From positions 1 to 62,049 of the forward strand of contig NZ_OLMK01000019.1 in the NCBI RefSeq assembly GCF_900290235.1: a stretch of 62,049 nucleotides of DNA, given 5' to 3'. Source of the DNA: Streptomyces sp. MA5143a (GTDB taxonomy: Bacteria; Actinomycetota; Actinomycetes; Streptomycetales; Streptomycetaceae). Shown here one piece after another: positions 22,780 through 32,857 of the stretch. Each line of letters starts with the position of its first letter. The stretch's first letter is position 1. Made by a program: the position numbers and the translations under genes. Under the pieces are notes generated by a model. It was not told the origin of the DNA. It did not search any database and saw only the letters and a program-made list of their open reading frames with translations.

Positions 22780-23385
22780 TCAGCGGGCTCTGTTCAGAGT
22801 CTGGAGGGCGGCCTTGAGCAACTGGCCCACCTGGGGCGTGCCTTCGGCGGCCTCGGCCTGGGGGGCGACGGCCGACACGGCCTCGTCGGCCTCACGGGTC
22901 GCGTAGCCGAGGCCGATCAGGGCCGCGTGCAGCTGGTCGCGCCAGCCCTGGGTGACCGGGGCGCCGATCGCGGGGGCGCCGATCGGTTCGCCGAGGCGGT
23001 CCTTCAGTTCCAACAGCAGCTTCTGGGCGCCCTTCTTGCCGATGCCGGGGACGGCGATCAGCGCCTTCTCGTCGCCGGTCGACACGGCCCGGCGCAGGGC
23101 GTCGGGGGTGTGCACGGCCAGCATCGCCTGGGCGAGGCGGGGGCCGACGCCGCTCGCGGTCTGGAGCAGTTCGAAGACCTGGCGCTCGTCGTCGTCGACG
23201 AAGCCGTACAGCGTGAGGGAGTCCTCACGGACGACCAGGGAGGTGGCGAGCTTGGCCGGCTGACCCGTGCGGAGCCCGGACAACGTGTTCGGCGTGCACT
23301 GGACCGCGATGCCGATCCCACCGACCTCGACCACCGCGGAGTCCGGAGCCAGGGCGGCGACCGGGCCGCTGACGAAGGCGATCAT
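22780..23385 (-). CDS. ruvA: Holliday junction DNA-binding protein RuvA
   Basis: This 201-residue protein binds four-way junctions and recruits RuvB. The N-terminal OB fold begins [10 protein letters not shown]. Two helix-hairpin-helix motifs follow ([12 protein letters not shown] and [15 protein letters not shown]). A flexible linker and a C-terminal RuvB-binding domain ([15 protein letters not shown]) complete it. The ATG start overlaps the ruvC stop (ATGA), which gives translational coupling. Confidence 0.97.
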   Translation of the reverse strand: MIAFVSGPVAALAPDSAVVEVGGIGIAVQCTPNTLSGLRTGQPAKLATSLVVREDSLTLYGFVDDDERQVFELLQTASGVGPRLAQAMLAVHTPDALRRAVSTGDEKALIAVPGIGKKGAQKLLLELKDRLGEPIGAPAIGAPVTQGWRDQLHAALIGLGYATREADEAVSAVAPQAEAAEGTPQVGQLLKAALQTLNRAR

Positions 23386-23912
23386 GACGTACGGCCTTTC
23401 GATGCGTGCAGGGCCACGGCCTGCTGGAGGCGGTTCTGAGCGGGGGCCCGCCAGATGTGGCAGATGGCGAGGGCGAGGGCGTCGGCGGCGTCCGCCGGCT
23501 TCGGGGGCGCGTCGAGCCGCAGCAGACGGGTGACCATGGCACCGACCTGGGCCTTGTCGGCGCGGCCGCTGCCGGTGACGGCGGCCTTGACCTCGCTGGG
23601 GGTGTGCAGGGCGACCGGGATGCCGCGGCGGGCCGCGCACAGCATGGCGACGGCGCTGGCCTGGGCGGTGCCCATGACCGTGCGGACGTTGTGCTGGCTG
23701 AACACCCGCTCCACTGCGACGAATTCGGGGCGGTGCTCGTCGAGCCACTGCTCGATGCCCTGCTCGATCGCGACGAGGCGGTGGCCCAACTCGGCATCCG
23801 AGGGCGTACGGACGACACCGACGCCGAGCATGGTGAGCGGCCGTCCGGCGACGCCCTCGACCACACCGACACCGCACCGCGTCAGTCCGGGGTCCACCCC
23901 GAGTACACGCAC
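23382..23912 (-). CDS. ruvC: Holliday junction resolvase RuvC
   Basis: This 176-residue endonuclease cuts Holliday junctions. The catalytic acids sit in [10 protein letters not shown] (Asp7), [10 protein letters not shown], and [12 protein letters not shown] near the end. The [14 protein letters not shown] segment is also conserved. I chose GTG 23912 because it gives VRVLGVDPG and follows GGGAGGGGG. A start five codons upstream is possible. It is the first gene of ruvC-ruvA-ruvB, after the yebC terminator. Confidence 0.96.
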   Translation of the reverse strand: MRVLGVDPGLTRCGVGVVEGVAGRPLTMLGVGVVRTPSDAELGHRLVAIEQGIEQWLDEHRPEFVAVERVFSQHNVRTVMGTAQASAVAMLCAARRGIPVALHTPSEVKAAVTGSGRADKAQVGAMVTRLLRLDAPPKPADAADALALAICHIWRAPAQNRLQQAVALHASKGRTS

Positions 23913-23999
23913 CACGCCCCCTCCCACTCGATCTCCCCCAGCTACCGCTGGGAGGTGCCCCCAGTTTGTGCAGGCTATCTGCTGCCACCGACAACGGCG

Positions 24000-24030
24000 G
24001 CGGGCCGGTGGGTGTGTCCCACCGGCCCGC
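24000..24030 (-). terminator. yebC terminator hairpin
   Basis: A perfect 13-bp stem (GCGGGCCGGTGGG / CCCACCGGCCCGC) with a 5-nt loop lies 25 bp past the yebC stop. It separates the pdxS-pdxT-yebC transcript from ruvC. Confidence 0.88.
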
Positions 24031-24055
24031 CCGATCCGCTCGGTTCGCGGCAGCG

Positions 24056-24808
24056 CTACGCGTCGACCTTGGCCATCACGTCGTCGCTGACGTCGAAGTT
24101 GGCGAAGACGTTCTGGACGTCGTCGCTGTCCTCGAGGGCGTCGATCAGCTTGAAGATCTTCTTGGCGCCCTCCTCGTCCAGCTCGACCTGCATGGTCGGG
24201 ACGAAGTTGGCCTCGGCGGAGTCGTAGTCGATCCCGGCGTCCTGGAGGGAGGTGCGGACCGCGACCAGGTCGGTGGCCTCGCTGAGCACCTCGAAGGACT
24301 CACCCAGGTCGTTGACCTCCTCGGCGCCCGCGTCGAGCACGACCTCCAGGACGTCGTCCTCGGACAGCTCGCCCTTGGGGACGATCACGACGCCCTTGCG
24401 GTTGAAGAGGTACGACACGGAACCCGGGTCGGCCATCGAGCCGCCGTTGCGGGTCATGGCGACGCGGACGTCGGAGGCGGCGCGGTTGCGGTTGTCGGTG
24501 AGGCACTCGATGAGCACCGCGACACCGTTCGGACCGTAGCCCTCGTACATGATCGTCTCGTAGTCGGCGCCACCGGCCTCGAGACCGCCGCCGCGCTTGA
24601 CCGCGGAGTCGATGTTCTTGTTCGGGACCGACTGCTTCTTCGCCTTCTGGATGGCGTCGTAGAGAGTCGGGTTGCCCTCGACGTCGACGCCGCCCATCCG
24701 GGCCGCGACCTCGATGTTCTTGATGAGCTTCGCGAAGAGCTTGCCGCGCTTGGCGTCGATCACGGCCTTCTTGTGCTTCGTCGTAGCCCATTTAGAGTGG
24801 CCGGACAT
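24056..24808 (-). CDS. YebC/PmpR family transcriptional or translational regulator
   Basis: This 250-residue YebC-family protein has the signature [15 protein letters not shown] at the N terminus and [20 protein letters not shown] in the middle. Acidic segments occur in the C-terminal lobes. Family members have been described as DNA-binding regulators and, in some bacteria, as helpers of proline-rich translation. The local role cannot be decided from sequence. It sits 49 bp downstream of pdxT and immediately before the ruv genes, a common actinobacterial order. Confidence 0.94.
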   Translation of the reverse strand: MSGHSKWATTKHKKAVIDAKRGKLFAKLIKNIEVAARMGGVDVEGNPTLYDAIQKAKKQSVPNKNIDSAVKRGGGLEAGGADYETIMYEGYGPNGVAVLIECLTDNRNRAASDVRVAMTRNGGSMADPGSVSYLFNRKGVVIVPKGELSEDDVLEVVLDAGAEEVNDLGESFEVLSEATDLVAVRTSLQDAGIDYDSAEANFVPTMQVELDEEGAKKIFKLIDALEDSDDVQNVFANFDVSDDVMAKVDA

Positions 24809-24857
24809 CTGCCTGTCTCCTTCGCGTAACCCATCTCTGCAACGAACCCCAGAGATC

Positions 24858-25466
24858 CTACAAGGACTCCGCCACCTGGTTCGCGCGCACCATGTCGACG
24901 AACAGCGCGTGCAGCCGGTGGTCGCCGGTCAGCTCCGGGTGGAACGACGTGGCGAGGGCGTTGCCCTGGCGTACGGCGACGATGTGGCCCTCGTGCTCGG
25001 CGAGCACCTCGGTCTCGGCGCCCACGGACTCGACCCAGGGGGCGCGGATGAAGACGCCCTCCACGGGATCGCCCTCGACACCCTTGACGTCGACCGCCGC
25101 CTCGAAGGACTCGTTCTGACGCCCGAAGGCGTTGCGGCGCACGATCATGTCGATGCCGCCGATGGTCTCCTGGCCCGAGCGCGGGTCGAGGATCTTGTCG
25201 GCGAGCATGATCAGGCCGGCGCAGGTGCCGTACACGGGCAGTCCGGAGCGGACACGTGTGCGCAGGGGCTCCATGAGGCCGAAGAGGACGGCCAGTTTGG
25301 AGATGGTGGTGGACTCGCCGCCGGGGATGACGAGACCGTCCACCTCGGCGAGTTCCTCGGGGCGCCGCACCGGCCTGGCCACGGCGTCCGCCGCGGCCAG
25401 GGCGATGAGGTGCTCCCGTACGTCACCCTGGAGAGCCAGGACGCCTATGACGGGGGTGTTGCTCAT
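24858..25466 (-). CDS. pdxT: pyridoxal 5'-phosphate synthase glutaminase subunit
   Basis: This 202-residue class I glutaminase supplies ammonia to PdxS for pyridoxal 5'-phosphate synthesis. It has PGGEST (oxyanion region) and the nucleophile Cys in GTCAGLI. The catalytic His-Glu pair is in [11 protein letters not shown]. The length matches the family. It lies 6 bp after pdxS, so the two subunits are made together. Confidence 0.97.
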   Translation of the reverse strand: MSNTPVIGVLALQGDVREHLIALAAADAVARPVRRPEELAEVDGLVIPGGESTTISKLAVLFGLMEPLRTRVRSGLPVYGTCAGLIMLADKILDPRSGQETIGGIDMIVRRNAFGRQNESFEAAVDVKGVEGDPVEGVFIRAPWVESVGAETEVLAEHEGHIVAVRQGNALATSFHPELTGDHRLHALFVDMVRANQVAESL

Positions 25467-25472
25467 GGGTGC

Positions 25473-26387
25473 TTACCAGCCCCGGTTCGCGTAGCGCTCG
25501 GCCTCGGGGAGGGTGTCGCAGTTGATGCCGACCATGGCCTCGCCCAGGTTGCGGGAGGCGTCCGCGATGATCTTCGGGTCGTCGTAGAAGGTGGTGGCCT
25601 TCACGATGGCGGCGGCGCGCTTGGCCGGGTCGCCGGACTTGAAGATGCCGGAGCCGACGAAGACGCCCTCGGCGCCCAGCTGGCGCATCAGTGCGGCGTC
25701 GGCGGGGGTGGCGACACCACCGGCGGAGAAGAGGACGACCGGGAGCTTGCCCAGCTCGGCGACCTCCTTGACCAGCTCGTACGGGGCGCGCAGCTCCTTG
25801 GCGGCGGCGTACAGCTCGTTGTTGTCGAAGCCGCGCAGCTTGGCGATCTCGTTCTTGATCTGGCGCAGGTGGCGGACGGCCTCGACGACGTTGCCGGTGC
25901 CGGCCTCGCCCTTGGAGCGGATCATGGCCGCGCCCTCGGCGATACGGCGCAGGGCCTCGCCGAGGTTGGTGGCGCCGCAGACGAAGGGGGTGGTGAAGGC
26001 CCACTTGTCGGAGTGGTTGACCTCGTCGGCCGGGGTGAGGACCTCGGACTCGTCGATGTAGTCGACGCCGAGGGACTGGAGGACCTGGGCCTCGACGAAG
26101 TGGCCGATGCGGGACTTGGCCATGACCGGGATCGAGACGGCCTCGATGATGCCCTCGATCATGTCCGGGTCGGACATCCGGGCGACGCCGCCGTCCTTGC
26201 GGATATCGGCCGGGACCCGCTCCAGGGCCATGACCGCGACCGCGCCCGCGTCCTCGGCGATCTTCGCCTGCTCCGGGGTGACGACGTCCATGATCACACC
26301 GCCCTTGAGCTGCTCGGCCATGCCGCGCTTCACGCGGGCGGTGCCGGTCTCGGGGGTCTGGGCGGCGGAGTTGGGCAAGCTGGACAC
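25473..26387 (-). CDS. pdxS: pyridoxal 5'-phosphate synthase lyase subunit
   Basis: This 304-residue (beta/alpha)8 enzyme builds pyridoxal 5'-phosphate from ribose 5-phosphate, glyceraldehyde 3-phosphate and ammonia. Catalytic lysines occur in [10 protein letters not shown] and [31 protein letters not shown] and the C-terminal [18 protein letters not shown] segment are typical. It starts at ATG 26387 and forms an operon with pdxT and probably yebC. Confidence 0.98.
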   Translation of the reverse strand: MSSLPNSAAQTPETGTARVKRGMAEQLKGGVIMDVVTPEQAKIAEDAGAVAVMALERVPADIRKDGGVARMSDPDMIEGIIEAVSIPVMAKSRIGHFVEAQVLQSLGVDYIDESEVLTPADEVNHSDKWAFTTPFVCGATNLGEALRRIAEGAAMIRSKGEAGTGNVVEAVRHLRQIKNEIAKLRGFDNNELYAAAKELRAPYELVKEVAELGKLPVVLFSAGGVATPADAALMRQLGAEGVFVGSGIFKSGDPAKRAAAIVKATTFYDDPKIIADASRNLGEAMVGINCDTLPEAERYANRGW

Positions 26388-26661
26388 GGGTTCGACCTCG
26401 CTCGGTGGAAGAGGGTTTCTGCAATCACCGAGGAAACGGGAGGGGCACAGGCCACTGCAAGGGCCAATGGGGAGGCGGTGGATCGTTTTCCACCGGGAGT
26501 CCGCCAGGGCTGGGGTTCGCGGAGCCGCTCGGGGCGGCCGGGATGTGCGACTGGTGCGGCTGGTCCCGCTGTTCGCCCGGTGGCGTACCGCGCCTCTGAC
26601 CAGCAGGTTTGCGGCCCCTTGGCTTGGCCTCGGCCCCCGTCACCGCCCCCGCGCCGCGTCG
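26388..26661. other. intergenic spacer upstream of pdxS with a hairpin
   Basis: No gene is seen. The part next to 26388 must carry the pdxS promoter. A 7-bp stem (CGGTGGA / TCCACCG, 26476-26495) lies 3' of the upstream minus-strand gene and may end that transcript. Confidence 0.4.
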
Positions 26662-27207
26662 TCAGGTGGTCGGTCGGTCGGCCAGGGCGGCCGGGGGCTC
26701 GTCGTCCATCTCGAAGGCCAGCGGGAAGGGCGCGTGGCCGGCGAGACGGAACCAGCGGACCTTGCGGTGGCGGCGCAGGGCGCGGGCCGCGCGCACGGCG
26801 TCGTTGTGGAAGCGGCGGGCCATGGGGACCCGGCGGACGGCCTGGGCCAGCTCGTTCGCGGCGTCCTCTCCCCCGGGCGCCTCCCGTACCGCCTCCACCT
26901 GCTGCGCCTCGCCGAACACGGCACGCAGCGCCTGGCTCAGCTCGCTCTCGGCGACCTCGCGCTGCTCCTCCTCGGCCTGCCGCGCGGCGTGCGCCGCCTC
27001 GTAGAGCACGATGGAGGCGGCCGGGTCCAGCACCCCGGAGGTGGCCAGCTCCTGGGCGACCGAGGCACGGCGCAGCAGCTGCGCGTCGAGCGCGGCACGG
27101 GCGGCGTCGATCCGCGCGTGCAGACGGTCGAGGCGCCCCGCCGTCCAGCTCAGGTAGAGGCCGATCGCGAAGAGGACGACCGCGATCCAGATGAGTGTCG
27201 AAGTCAC
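26662..27207 (-). CDS. LemA-like small membrane protein (tentative)
   Basis: This is a protein of about 181 residues. It has one N-terminal membrane span (LIWIAVVLFAIGLYLSW) followed by a long helical region. Its RIDAARAALDAQLLRRASVA stretch resembles the start of LemA proteins. The C-terminal part is basic (ARALRRHRKVRWFRLAGH). I chose GTG 27207. A TTG three codons upstream is equally possible and neither has a strong ribosome site. The function is unknown. It lies 153 bp downstream of pimA and upstream of pdxS. Confidence 0.72.
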   Translation of the reverse strand: MTSTLIWIAVVLFAIGLYLSWTAGRLDRLHARIDAARAALDAQLLRRASVAQELATSGVLDPAASIVLYEAAHAARQAEEEQREVAESELSQALRAVFGEAQQVEAVREAPGGEDAANELAQAVRRVPMARRFHNDAVRAARALRRHRKVRWFRLAGHAPFPLAFEMDDEPPAALADRPTT

Positions 27208-27360
27208 GGGCCGCAAGGCTACCGGTGCCGGGCGCGACCGCCGGACCCACCCGAGGCCCGGCCTTCACGGCACCCGGCCCGCACCGCCGCCCGGGGGTTG
27301 CCCACCGGGGCGGCACGGCCCCTGCTCCCGCCCGGCCGGCGTGCCGGAGCCCGGCCCTTC

Positions 27361-28521
27361 TCAGTCCCTGGCCAGACCCAGCCGGGCCCGCAGGCCGATC
27401 CGTTCGTCCGCCGCCACCGACGCCGCGCCCTCGGTGACCGTCTCGTAGACGCCGAGGATGTCCGCGCCGACCGTCGACCAGTCGAAGCGGCGGACGTGGG
27501 CGCTGCCCCGTTCGCGGAGCTCGGCGCGGCGGGCGGGGTCGGCGAGGAGGCGTACGGCGGCGGTGGCGAGCGCGTCGGCGTCCTCGTTGGCGAACAGCTC
27601 ACCCGCGGCGCCCTGGTCGAGGACCTGGGCGAACGCGTCGAGGTCGGAGGCGAGCACCGGGGCGCCCGCCGACATGGCCTCGACGAGGATGATGCCGAAG
27701 CTCTCGCCGCCGGTGTTGGGGGCGACGTACACATCGACACTGCGCAGGAAACGTGCCTTGTCCTCGTCGCTGACCATGCCGAGGAACTCCACGCGCGCAC
27801 GCAGCTCCTCGGGCAGCGAGGCCACGGCCTCCTCCTCGTCCCCGCGCCCGGCGACCAGCAGCCTGGTCTGCGGACGCTCGGCGAGGATCCTCGGCAGCGC
27901 CTTCATCAGGACGGGCAGGCCCTTGCGGGGCTCGTCGATACGGCCGATGAAGCCGAGCGTGTCACCCTGCCAGTCGGGCTCGGGCTTGGCGCGGGCGAAG
28001 AAGTCGACGTCGACGCCGTTCGGGATGACGACCGCGTCGCCGCCGAGGTGTTCGACGAGGGTGCGGCGGGCGTACTCGCTCACCGCGATGCGCGCGCTGA
28101 TCTTCTCCAGCGCGGGCTGGAGGATCGGGTACGCGGCGATCATCGCCCGCGACCGCGGGTTGGAGGTGTGGAACGTGGCGACGATCGGACCCTGGGCCGC
28201 CCAGCAGGCGAGCAGACCGAGCGACGGTGAGGCCGGCTCATGGATGTGGATCACGTCGAACGTGCCCTCGTGCAGCCAGCGCCGCACCCGGGCCGCCGAC
28301 AGGAACCCGAAGTTCAGGCGGGCCACCGAGCCGTTGTAGGGAACCGGGACCGCGCGGCCCGCGGAGACCACGTACGGCGGCAGGGGCGTGTCGTCGTCGG
28401 CGGGGGCCAGGACGGACACCTCGTGGCCGAGGCGGATGAGATGGTCGGCCAGGTCGCGGATGTGGAACTGGACTCCCCCGGGTACGTCCCAGGAGTAGGG
28501 ACAGACGATGCCGATCCTCAC
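27361..28521 (-). CDS. pimA: phosphatidylinositol alpha-mannosyltransferase (PimA-like)
   Basis: This 386-residue GT-B glycosyltransferase (GT4 family) should transfer mannose from GDP-mannose to phosphatidylinositol. The acceptor domain has PYSWDVPGGVQFHI near the N terminus and IHIHEPASPS. The donor domain has GRIDEPRKGLP and the EX7E motif in ESFGIILVEAMSAG. GTG 28521 overlaps the acyltransferase stop (GTGA). It forms the pgsA-acyltransferase-pimA operon that starts phosphatidylinositol mannoside synthesis at the inner leaflet. Confidence 0.94.
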   Translation of the reverse strand: MRIGIVCPYSWDVPGGVQFHIRDLADHLIRLGHEVSVLAPADDDTPLPPYVVSAGRAVPVPYNGSVARLNFGFLSAARVRRWLHEGTFDVIHIHEPASPSLGLLACWAAQGPIVATFHTSNPRSRAMIAAYPILQPALEKISARIAVSEYARRTLVEHLGGDAVVIPNGVDVDFFARAKPEPDWQGDTLGFIGRIDEPRKGLPVLMKALPRILAERPQTRLLVAGRGDEEEAVASLPEELRARVEFLGMVSDEDKARFLRSVDVYVAPNTGGESFGIILVEAMSAGAPVLASDLDAFAQVLDQGAAGELFANEDADALATAAVRLLADPARRAELRERGSAHVRRFDWSTVGADILGVYETVTEGAASVAADERIGLRARLGLARD

Positions 28522-29474
28522 GGGCGTCCCTTCTCGGGGTCCTCGGAGGACTCCTTGGAGGTCCTCCCAGGATCCTTCGCGGGATCGAGGTCCGCGAGCC
28601 ACAAGCGCTGGAGCATGTGCCAGTCCTCCGGGTGGTCGGCGATGCCGGTGGCGAAGGCATCGGCCAGCGCCTGTGTCATGACAGACGTCTTCTCGGCGCG
28701 GGTACCTGACTGGGGTACCTCGATCGGGGGATGGACCCGTCCCTGCATGACGGGCGAGTCGTCGTACCAGAGCGTGACCGGCAGGAGCAGGGCGCCGGTC
28801 TGCTGGGCGAGGAGGGCCGGTCCGGCGGGCATCCGGGTCGGTTCGCCGAAGAAGTCGACCTCGACGCCCGAGGCGGACAGGTCGCGGTCGGCGACCAGGC
28901 AGACCAGGCCGCCGTCGCGCAGCCGCCGGGCCAGCGTGCCGAAGGCGGTGCCGCCGTTGTGCGGCAGGACCTCCATGCCGAGCCCCTCGCGGTAGGCGAC
29001 GAAGCGGTCGTACAGGGATTCGGGCTTGAGGCGTTCGGCGACCGTCGTGAACGGCGTCTTCAGCTCGGTGGTCACCCAGGCGCCGGCGAGGTCCCAGTTG
29101 GCGAGGTGGGGCAGGGCGAGGATGACGCCCTGGCCGCCGGCGAAGCCGTCGGTCAGATGGTGGAGGTCCTCGGGGGCGAAGCCGGTCCTTATCCGCTGCT
29201 CGCTCCAGGCGGGGAGCCGGAAGGACTCCATCCAGTAGCGCAGATACGACCGCATGCCCGCGCGGGACAGCTCGGCGAGCCGCTCGGGGCTCGCGTCCGG
29301 CACCACGCGCGCGTAGTTGGACTCCAGGCGGCGGACGAGCGGGCCGCGCCGCTTCCAGGTGGTGTCGGCGATCGTGGTGCCGAGGCGGACGGCGACGGGT
29401 TCCGGCAGCTTCTTCACGGTGCCCCAGCCGAGGCCGTACAGCCCGTCGGTGAGGCGCTCCTGCAAACCGCTCAC
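28518..29474 (-). CDS. phosphatidylinositol mannoside acyltransferase (LpxL/HtrB-like)
   Basis: This 318-residue lysophospholipid-type acyltransferase has the catalytic HxxxxD motif in LPHLANWDLAGAW. Conserved segments NGGTAFGTLARRL and VADRDLSASGVEVDFFG are also present. By context it acylates mannosylated phosphatidylinositol, like mycobacterial PatA (Rv2611c), but acceptor specificity is inferred from neighbours. GTG 29474 overlaps the pgsA stop, and its own stop overlaps pimA, so the three genes are translationally coupled. Confidence 0.92.
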   Translation of the reverse strand: MSGLQERLTDGLYGLGWGTVKKLPEPVAVRLGTTIADTTWKRRGPLVRRLESNYARVVPDASPERLAELSRAGMRSYLRYWMESFRLPAWSEQRIRTGFAPEDLHHLTDGFAGGQGVILALPHLANWDLAGAWVTTELKTPFTTVAERLKPESLYDRFVAYREGLGMEVLPHNGGTAFGTLARRLRDGGLVCLVADRDLSASGVEVDFFGEPTRMPAGPALLAQQTGALLLPVTLWYDDSPVMQGRVHPPIEVPQSGTRAEKTSVMTQALADAFATGIADHPEDWHMLQRLWLADLDPAKDPGRTSKESSEDPEKGRP

Positions 29475-30160
29475 GAGGTCGCCTCGCTGTTGCGCGCGGA
29501 GTCCCCCGGAGCCGTGTCCGCCGCGGCCGCGGCCTCCGCCTCGGCGGACTCACGACGCACGGTGACCACGCGCTGGATCAGCGTGACGAGGCTGCCGACG
29601 GCGACGATCCACAGGGCGATCGGCAGCAGGACCTCGATGCCGGGCACGCCGAATGTGTGGAGCCCCGAGAGACCGGCGGCGACCAGCGAGATCACCAGGC
29701 GCTCGGCGCGCTCCACGAGGCCGTTGACCGCCACCGGCAGACCGATCGACTCGCCGCGCGCCTTGGTGTACGACACGACCTGGCCGCTGGCCAGGCAGAA
29801 GATCGACACCGCGCACAGCACGTTGTCGTTGCCGCCGCCCGCGTACCACAGGGCGAAACCGCCGAAGATCGCGCCGTCGGCGACGCGGTCGAGCGTGGAG
29901 TCGAGGAAGGCGCCCCAGCGGCTGGAACGGCCCATCTGGCGGGCCATGTTGCCGTCGACGAGGTCCGAGAACACGAACAGCGTGATGACGACGGTGCCCC
30001 AGAAGAACTCGCCCCGGGGGTAGAAGACCAGCGCGCCCGCGATCACTCCGGCGGTGCCGAGGAGCGTGACCGTGTCGGGGCTGACGCCCCTGCGGATCAG
30101 AAACGCGGCGAACGGTGTGAGGACACGCGTGAAGAATGCACGCGCGTACTTGTTCAGCAT
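29471..30160 (-). CDS. CDP-alcohol phosphatidyltransferase (phosphatidylinositol phosphate synthase)
   Basis: This 229-residue integral membrane enzyme joins a CDP-diacylglycerol to an alcohol head group. The motif DGNMARQMGRSSRWGAFLDS carries the conserved D, G, A, R, G and D residues, followed by TLDRVADG. Gene context (acyltransferase, pimA) supports inositol phosphate as the alcohol. The C-terminal 35 residues are acidic and A/E-rich. ATG 30160 (MLNKYARAFF) follows GGGAAGG. It is often annotated pgsA, which can also mean the phosphatidylglycerophosphate enzyme, so I leave the symbol empty. Confidence 0.93.
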   Translation of the reverse strand: MLNKYARAFFTRVLTPFAAFLIRRGVSPDTVTLLGTAGVIAGALVFYPRGEFFWGTVVITLFVFSDLVDGNMARQMGRSSRWGAFLDSTLDRVADGAIFGGFALWYAGGGNDNVLCAVSIFCLASGQVVSYTKARGESIGLPVAVNGLVERAERLVISLVAAGLSGLHTFGVPGIEVLLPIALWIVAVGSLVTLIQRVVTVRRESAEAEAAAAADTAPGDSARNSEATS

Positions 30161-30478
30161 GGCCTTCCCGAGGGTCGGTGTCGCCGGGCGGCCCCTGCTG
30201 GCCGTCGGCTGGCCCATCGTAGCCACGGGCGTGCGCGGGTGGCCGTCGGGCATCGGCCTGCCGTGTCCTGTCCTGAACGCACCGGTGGCGCGGCGGGGGC
30301 GCGGCCGACCGTCACCGCGCCCCACCTGCTCGGGAGGAGGGATCACGTCCGTCGTATGGACGCACCGTGACGGGAGTGGAAAGCTCGAAGGACCGCGGGC
30401 GTCGCCGGAGCCGCCACCGCACGCGGCCCTCGCGTGTCCGCGCCCACAGTGACCTCACCGTGCACGGGAGGCAGGACC
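30161..30478. promoter_or_regulatory. divergent intergenic region between the PIM operon and EF-G-like gene
   Basis: The 318-bp spacer has no convincing gene and should contain promoters for both directions. I could not assign -10/-35 boxes securely. Short open frames exist but lack ribosome sites. Confidence 0.4.
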
Positions 30479-32677
30479 ATGGGCGACAAGGCGAACGCAC
30501 ACCCCGGGGCCGCCGGCAGGGCTACGGCGGCCGACCACCCCGCGTCCGTACGGAATGTGGTGCTGGTCGGCCACTCCGGATCGGGCAAGACGACTCTGGT
30601 GGAGGCTCTCGCGCTGACCGCGGGAGCCGTGAACCGGGCGGGCCGTGTGGAGGACGGCGGCACCGTCTCCGACTACGACGAGATCGAGCACCGGCAGCAA
30701 CGCTCGGTGCAGCTCTCCCTGGTACCCGTGGAATGGGGCGGGTACAAGGTCAATCTTCTGGACACCCCCGGATACGCCGACTTCGTCGGGGAACTCAGGG
30801 CCGGTCTGCGAGCGGCGGACGCGGCCCTCTTCGTCGTCTCGGCCTCCGACGGCGTCGACGGCTCGACCCGCACGGTGTGGGAGGAGTGCGCGGCGGTCGG
30901 CATGCCGCGGGCGATCGTGATCACGCATCTGGAGGCCGCGCGGGCGGACTTCGAGGAGATGACGCGGATCTGCGCGGAGACGTTCGGCGGGGACGACCCC
31001 GACGCCGTGCTGCCGCTCTACCTGCCCCTGCACGGCCCGCAGAACCCGGACGGGCACGCGCCCGTGACCGGGCTGATCGGCCTGCTGTCGCAGAAGCTGT
31101 TCGACTACGCGTCCGGGGAGCGCAAGGAGTCCGAGCCGGGCCCCGAGCAACTGCCGGACATCGAGGAGGCCCGCAACCGGCTGATCGAGGGGATCATCTC
31201 GGAGAGCGAGGACGAGACCCTCATGGACCGCTACCTCGGCGGGGAGGAGATCGACCTCAAGACGCTCATCGACGATCTGGAACGGGCCGTCGCCCGCGGT
31301 GTCTTCCACCCCGTGCTGGCGGCGGCGCCCGCCGCCGACGGCGCCCGGCAGGGCATCGGCACCGTCGAGCTGCTGGAGCTGATCACCGGCGGCTTCCCCA
31401 CGCCTCTGGAGCGCGAGGCCCCGTCGGTCACGACGCCGGAGGGCGCGCCGCGGGAGATCGGTGCGGCCTGCGATCCGGACGGCCCCCTGGTCGCCGAGGT
31501 CGTGAAGACGGCCAGCGACCCCTATGTGGGCCGTATCTCGCTGGTGCGGGTCTTCTCCGGGACGCTGCACCCCGACGAGACGGTGCATGTCTCGGGGCAC
31601 GGGCTCGCCGACCGCGGACACGAGGACCACGACGTCGACGAGCGGATCGGCGCCCTGTCGGCACCCTTCGGCAAGCAGCAGCGGACGCTCACGCACTGCA
31701 TCGCGGGCGACCTGGCGTGTGTGGCGAAGCTGAACCGCGCGGAGACCGGCGACACCCTGTCGTCGAAGGACGACCCGCTGCTCATGGAGCCGTGGGAGAT
31801 GCCCGACCCGCTGCTGCCGCTCGCGATCCAGGCACACAGCAAGGCCGACGAGGACAAGCTCTCCCAGGGCCTCTCCCGGCTGGTCGCCGAGGACCCGACG
31901 ATGCGGCTCGAACAGAACCCGGACACCCATCAGGTGGTGCTCTGGTGCCTGGGCGAGGCGCACGCCGACGTGGCGCTGGAGCGGCTGCGCAGCCGGTACG
32001 GCGTCCAGGTCGACGTCGTCCCGCACAGGGTCTCCCTGCGGGAGACGTTCGCCGGCAAGTCGGCCGGGCGGGGCCGCCATGTGAAGCAGTCCGGCGGGCA
32101 CGGGCAGTACGCCATCTGCGAGATCGACGTGGAGCCGCTGCCCGGCGGCTCGGGCATCGAGTTCGTGGACAAGGTGGTCGGCGGGGCGGTGCCCCGGCAG
32201 TTCATCCCGTCCGTCGAGAAGGGCGTACGGGCGCAGGCCGCCAAGGGGGTCGCGGCCGGCTATCCGCTCATCGACGTGCGGATCACGCTGCGGGACGGCA
32301 AGGCGCACTCGGTGGACTCCTCCGACGCCGCGTTCCAGACGGCGGGCGCGCTGGCGCTGCGCGAGGCGGCCTCCGACGCGAAGATCCATCTGCTGGAGCC
32401 GGTGGCCGAGGTGTCGGTGCTGGTCGGCGACGAGTACGTGGGCCCGGTCATGAGCGACCTGTCGGGACGGCGCGGCCGGGTCGTGGGCACGGAGCAGGCG
32501 GGCGGCGGACGCACCCTGGTGCGCGCCGAGGTCCCCGAGATCGAGATCGACCGGTACGCCGTCGATCTGCGCTCGCTCTCCCACGGCACCGCGCGTTTCG
32601 GCCGCCGCTACACCCGGCACGAGCCGATGCCGCCCCAGGTGGCCGAGCGGCTTCGCGAACGGGCGAAGGAGAACTGA
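30479..32677 (+). CDS. elongation factor G-like GTPase (EF-G2 type)
   Basis: This 732-residue translational GTPase has the five-domain EF-G layout. G1 is GHSGSGKTT near residue 27, and G3 is DTPGYADFVGEL. The G4 region reads THLEAARADF instead of the usual NKxD. Domain IV and domain V (VRITLRDGKAHSVDSS, then DLSGRRGRV) are complete. The canonical fusA is elsewhere in such genomes and lies next to tuf. This one matches the poorly understood EF-G2 paralogue group. ATG 30479 follows GGGAGGCAGGA. Its role in translocation is uncertain. Confidence 0.92.
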   Translation: MGDKANAHPGAAGRATAADHPASVRNVVLVGHSGSGKTTLVEALALTAGAVNRAGRVEDGGTVSDYDEIEHRQQRSVQLSLVPVEWGGYKVNLLDTPGYADFVGELRAGLRAADAALFVVSASDGVDGSTRTVWEECAAVGMPRAIVITHLEAARADFEEMTRICAETFGGDDPDAVLPLYLPLHGPQNPDGHAPVTGLIGLLSQKLFDYASGERKESEPGPEQLPDIEEARNRLIEGIISESEDETLMDRYLGGEEIDLKTLIDDLERAVARGVFHPVLAAAPAADGARQGIGTVELLELITGGFPTPLEREAPSVTTPEGAPREIGAACDPDGPLVAEVVKTASDPYVGRISLVRVFSGTLHPDETVHVSGHGLADRGHEDHDVDERIGALSAPFGKQQRTLTHCIAGDLACVAKLNRAETGDTLSSKDDPLLMEPWEMPDPLLPLAIQAHSKADEDKLSQGLSRLVAEDPTMRLEQNPDTHQVVLWCLGEAHADVALERLRSRYGVQVDVVPHRVSLRETFAGKSAGRGRHVKQSGGHGQYAICEIDVEPLPGGSGIEFVDKVVGGAVPRQFIPSVEKGVRAQAAKGVAAGYPLIDVRITLRDGKAHSVDSSDAAFQTAGALALREAASDAKIHLLEPVAEVSVLVGDEYVGPVMSDLSGRRGRVVGTEQAGGGRTLVRAEVPEIEIDRYAVDLRSLSHGTARFGRRYTRHEPMPPQVAERLRERAKEN

Positions 32678-32857
32678 GGGCGAACTGACGGTTCGGGTTC
32701 GACGGAAGGGACTGCCGGCCTGTCGGCGGGCGGCTGCGGCCGCCCGCCGACGGATGCCGGGGCTCCGTCCGCCCGCGCGGGAGGGCAGGGCCAGGTGGGT
32801 TCCGTGAATGTCCGTTCTTCGCGCCGCGCGATGTCCGTGGCTACGGATACGCTGATC

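Noticed and set aside
30367..32688. Plus-strand frame of more than 700 codons overlapping the EF-G-like gene
   Set aside because: The overlapping frame starting at 30479 has intact GTPase motifs and EF-G domains. The longer frame is a shadow.
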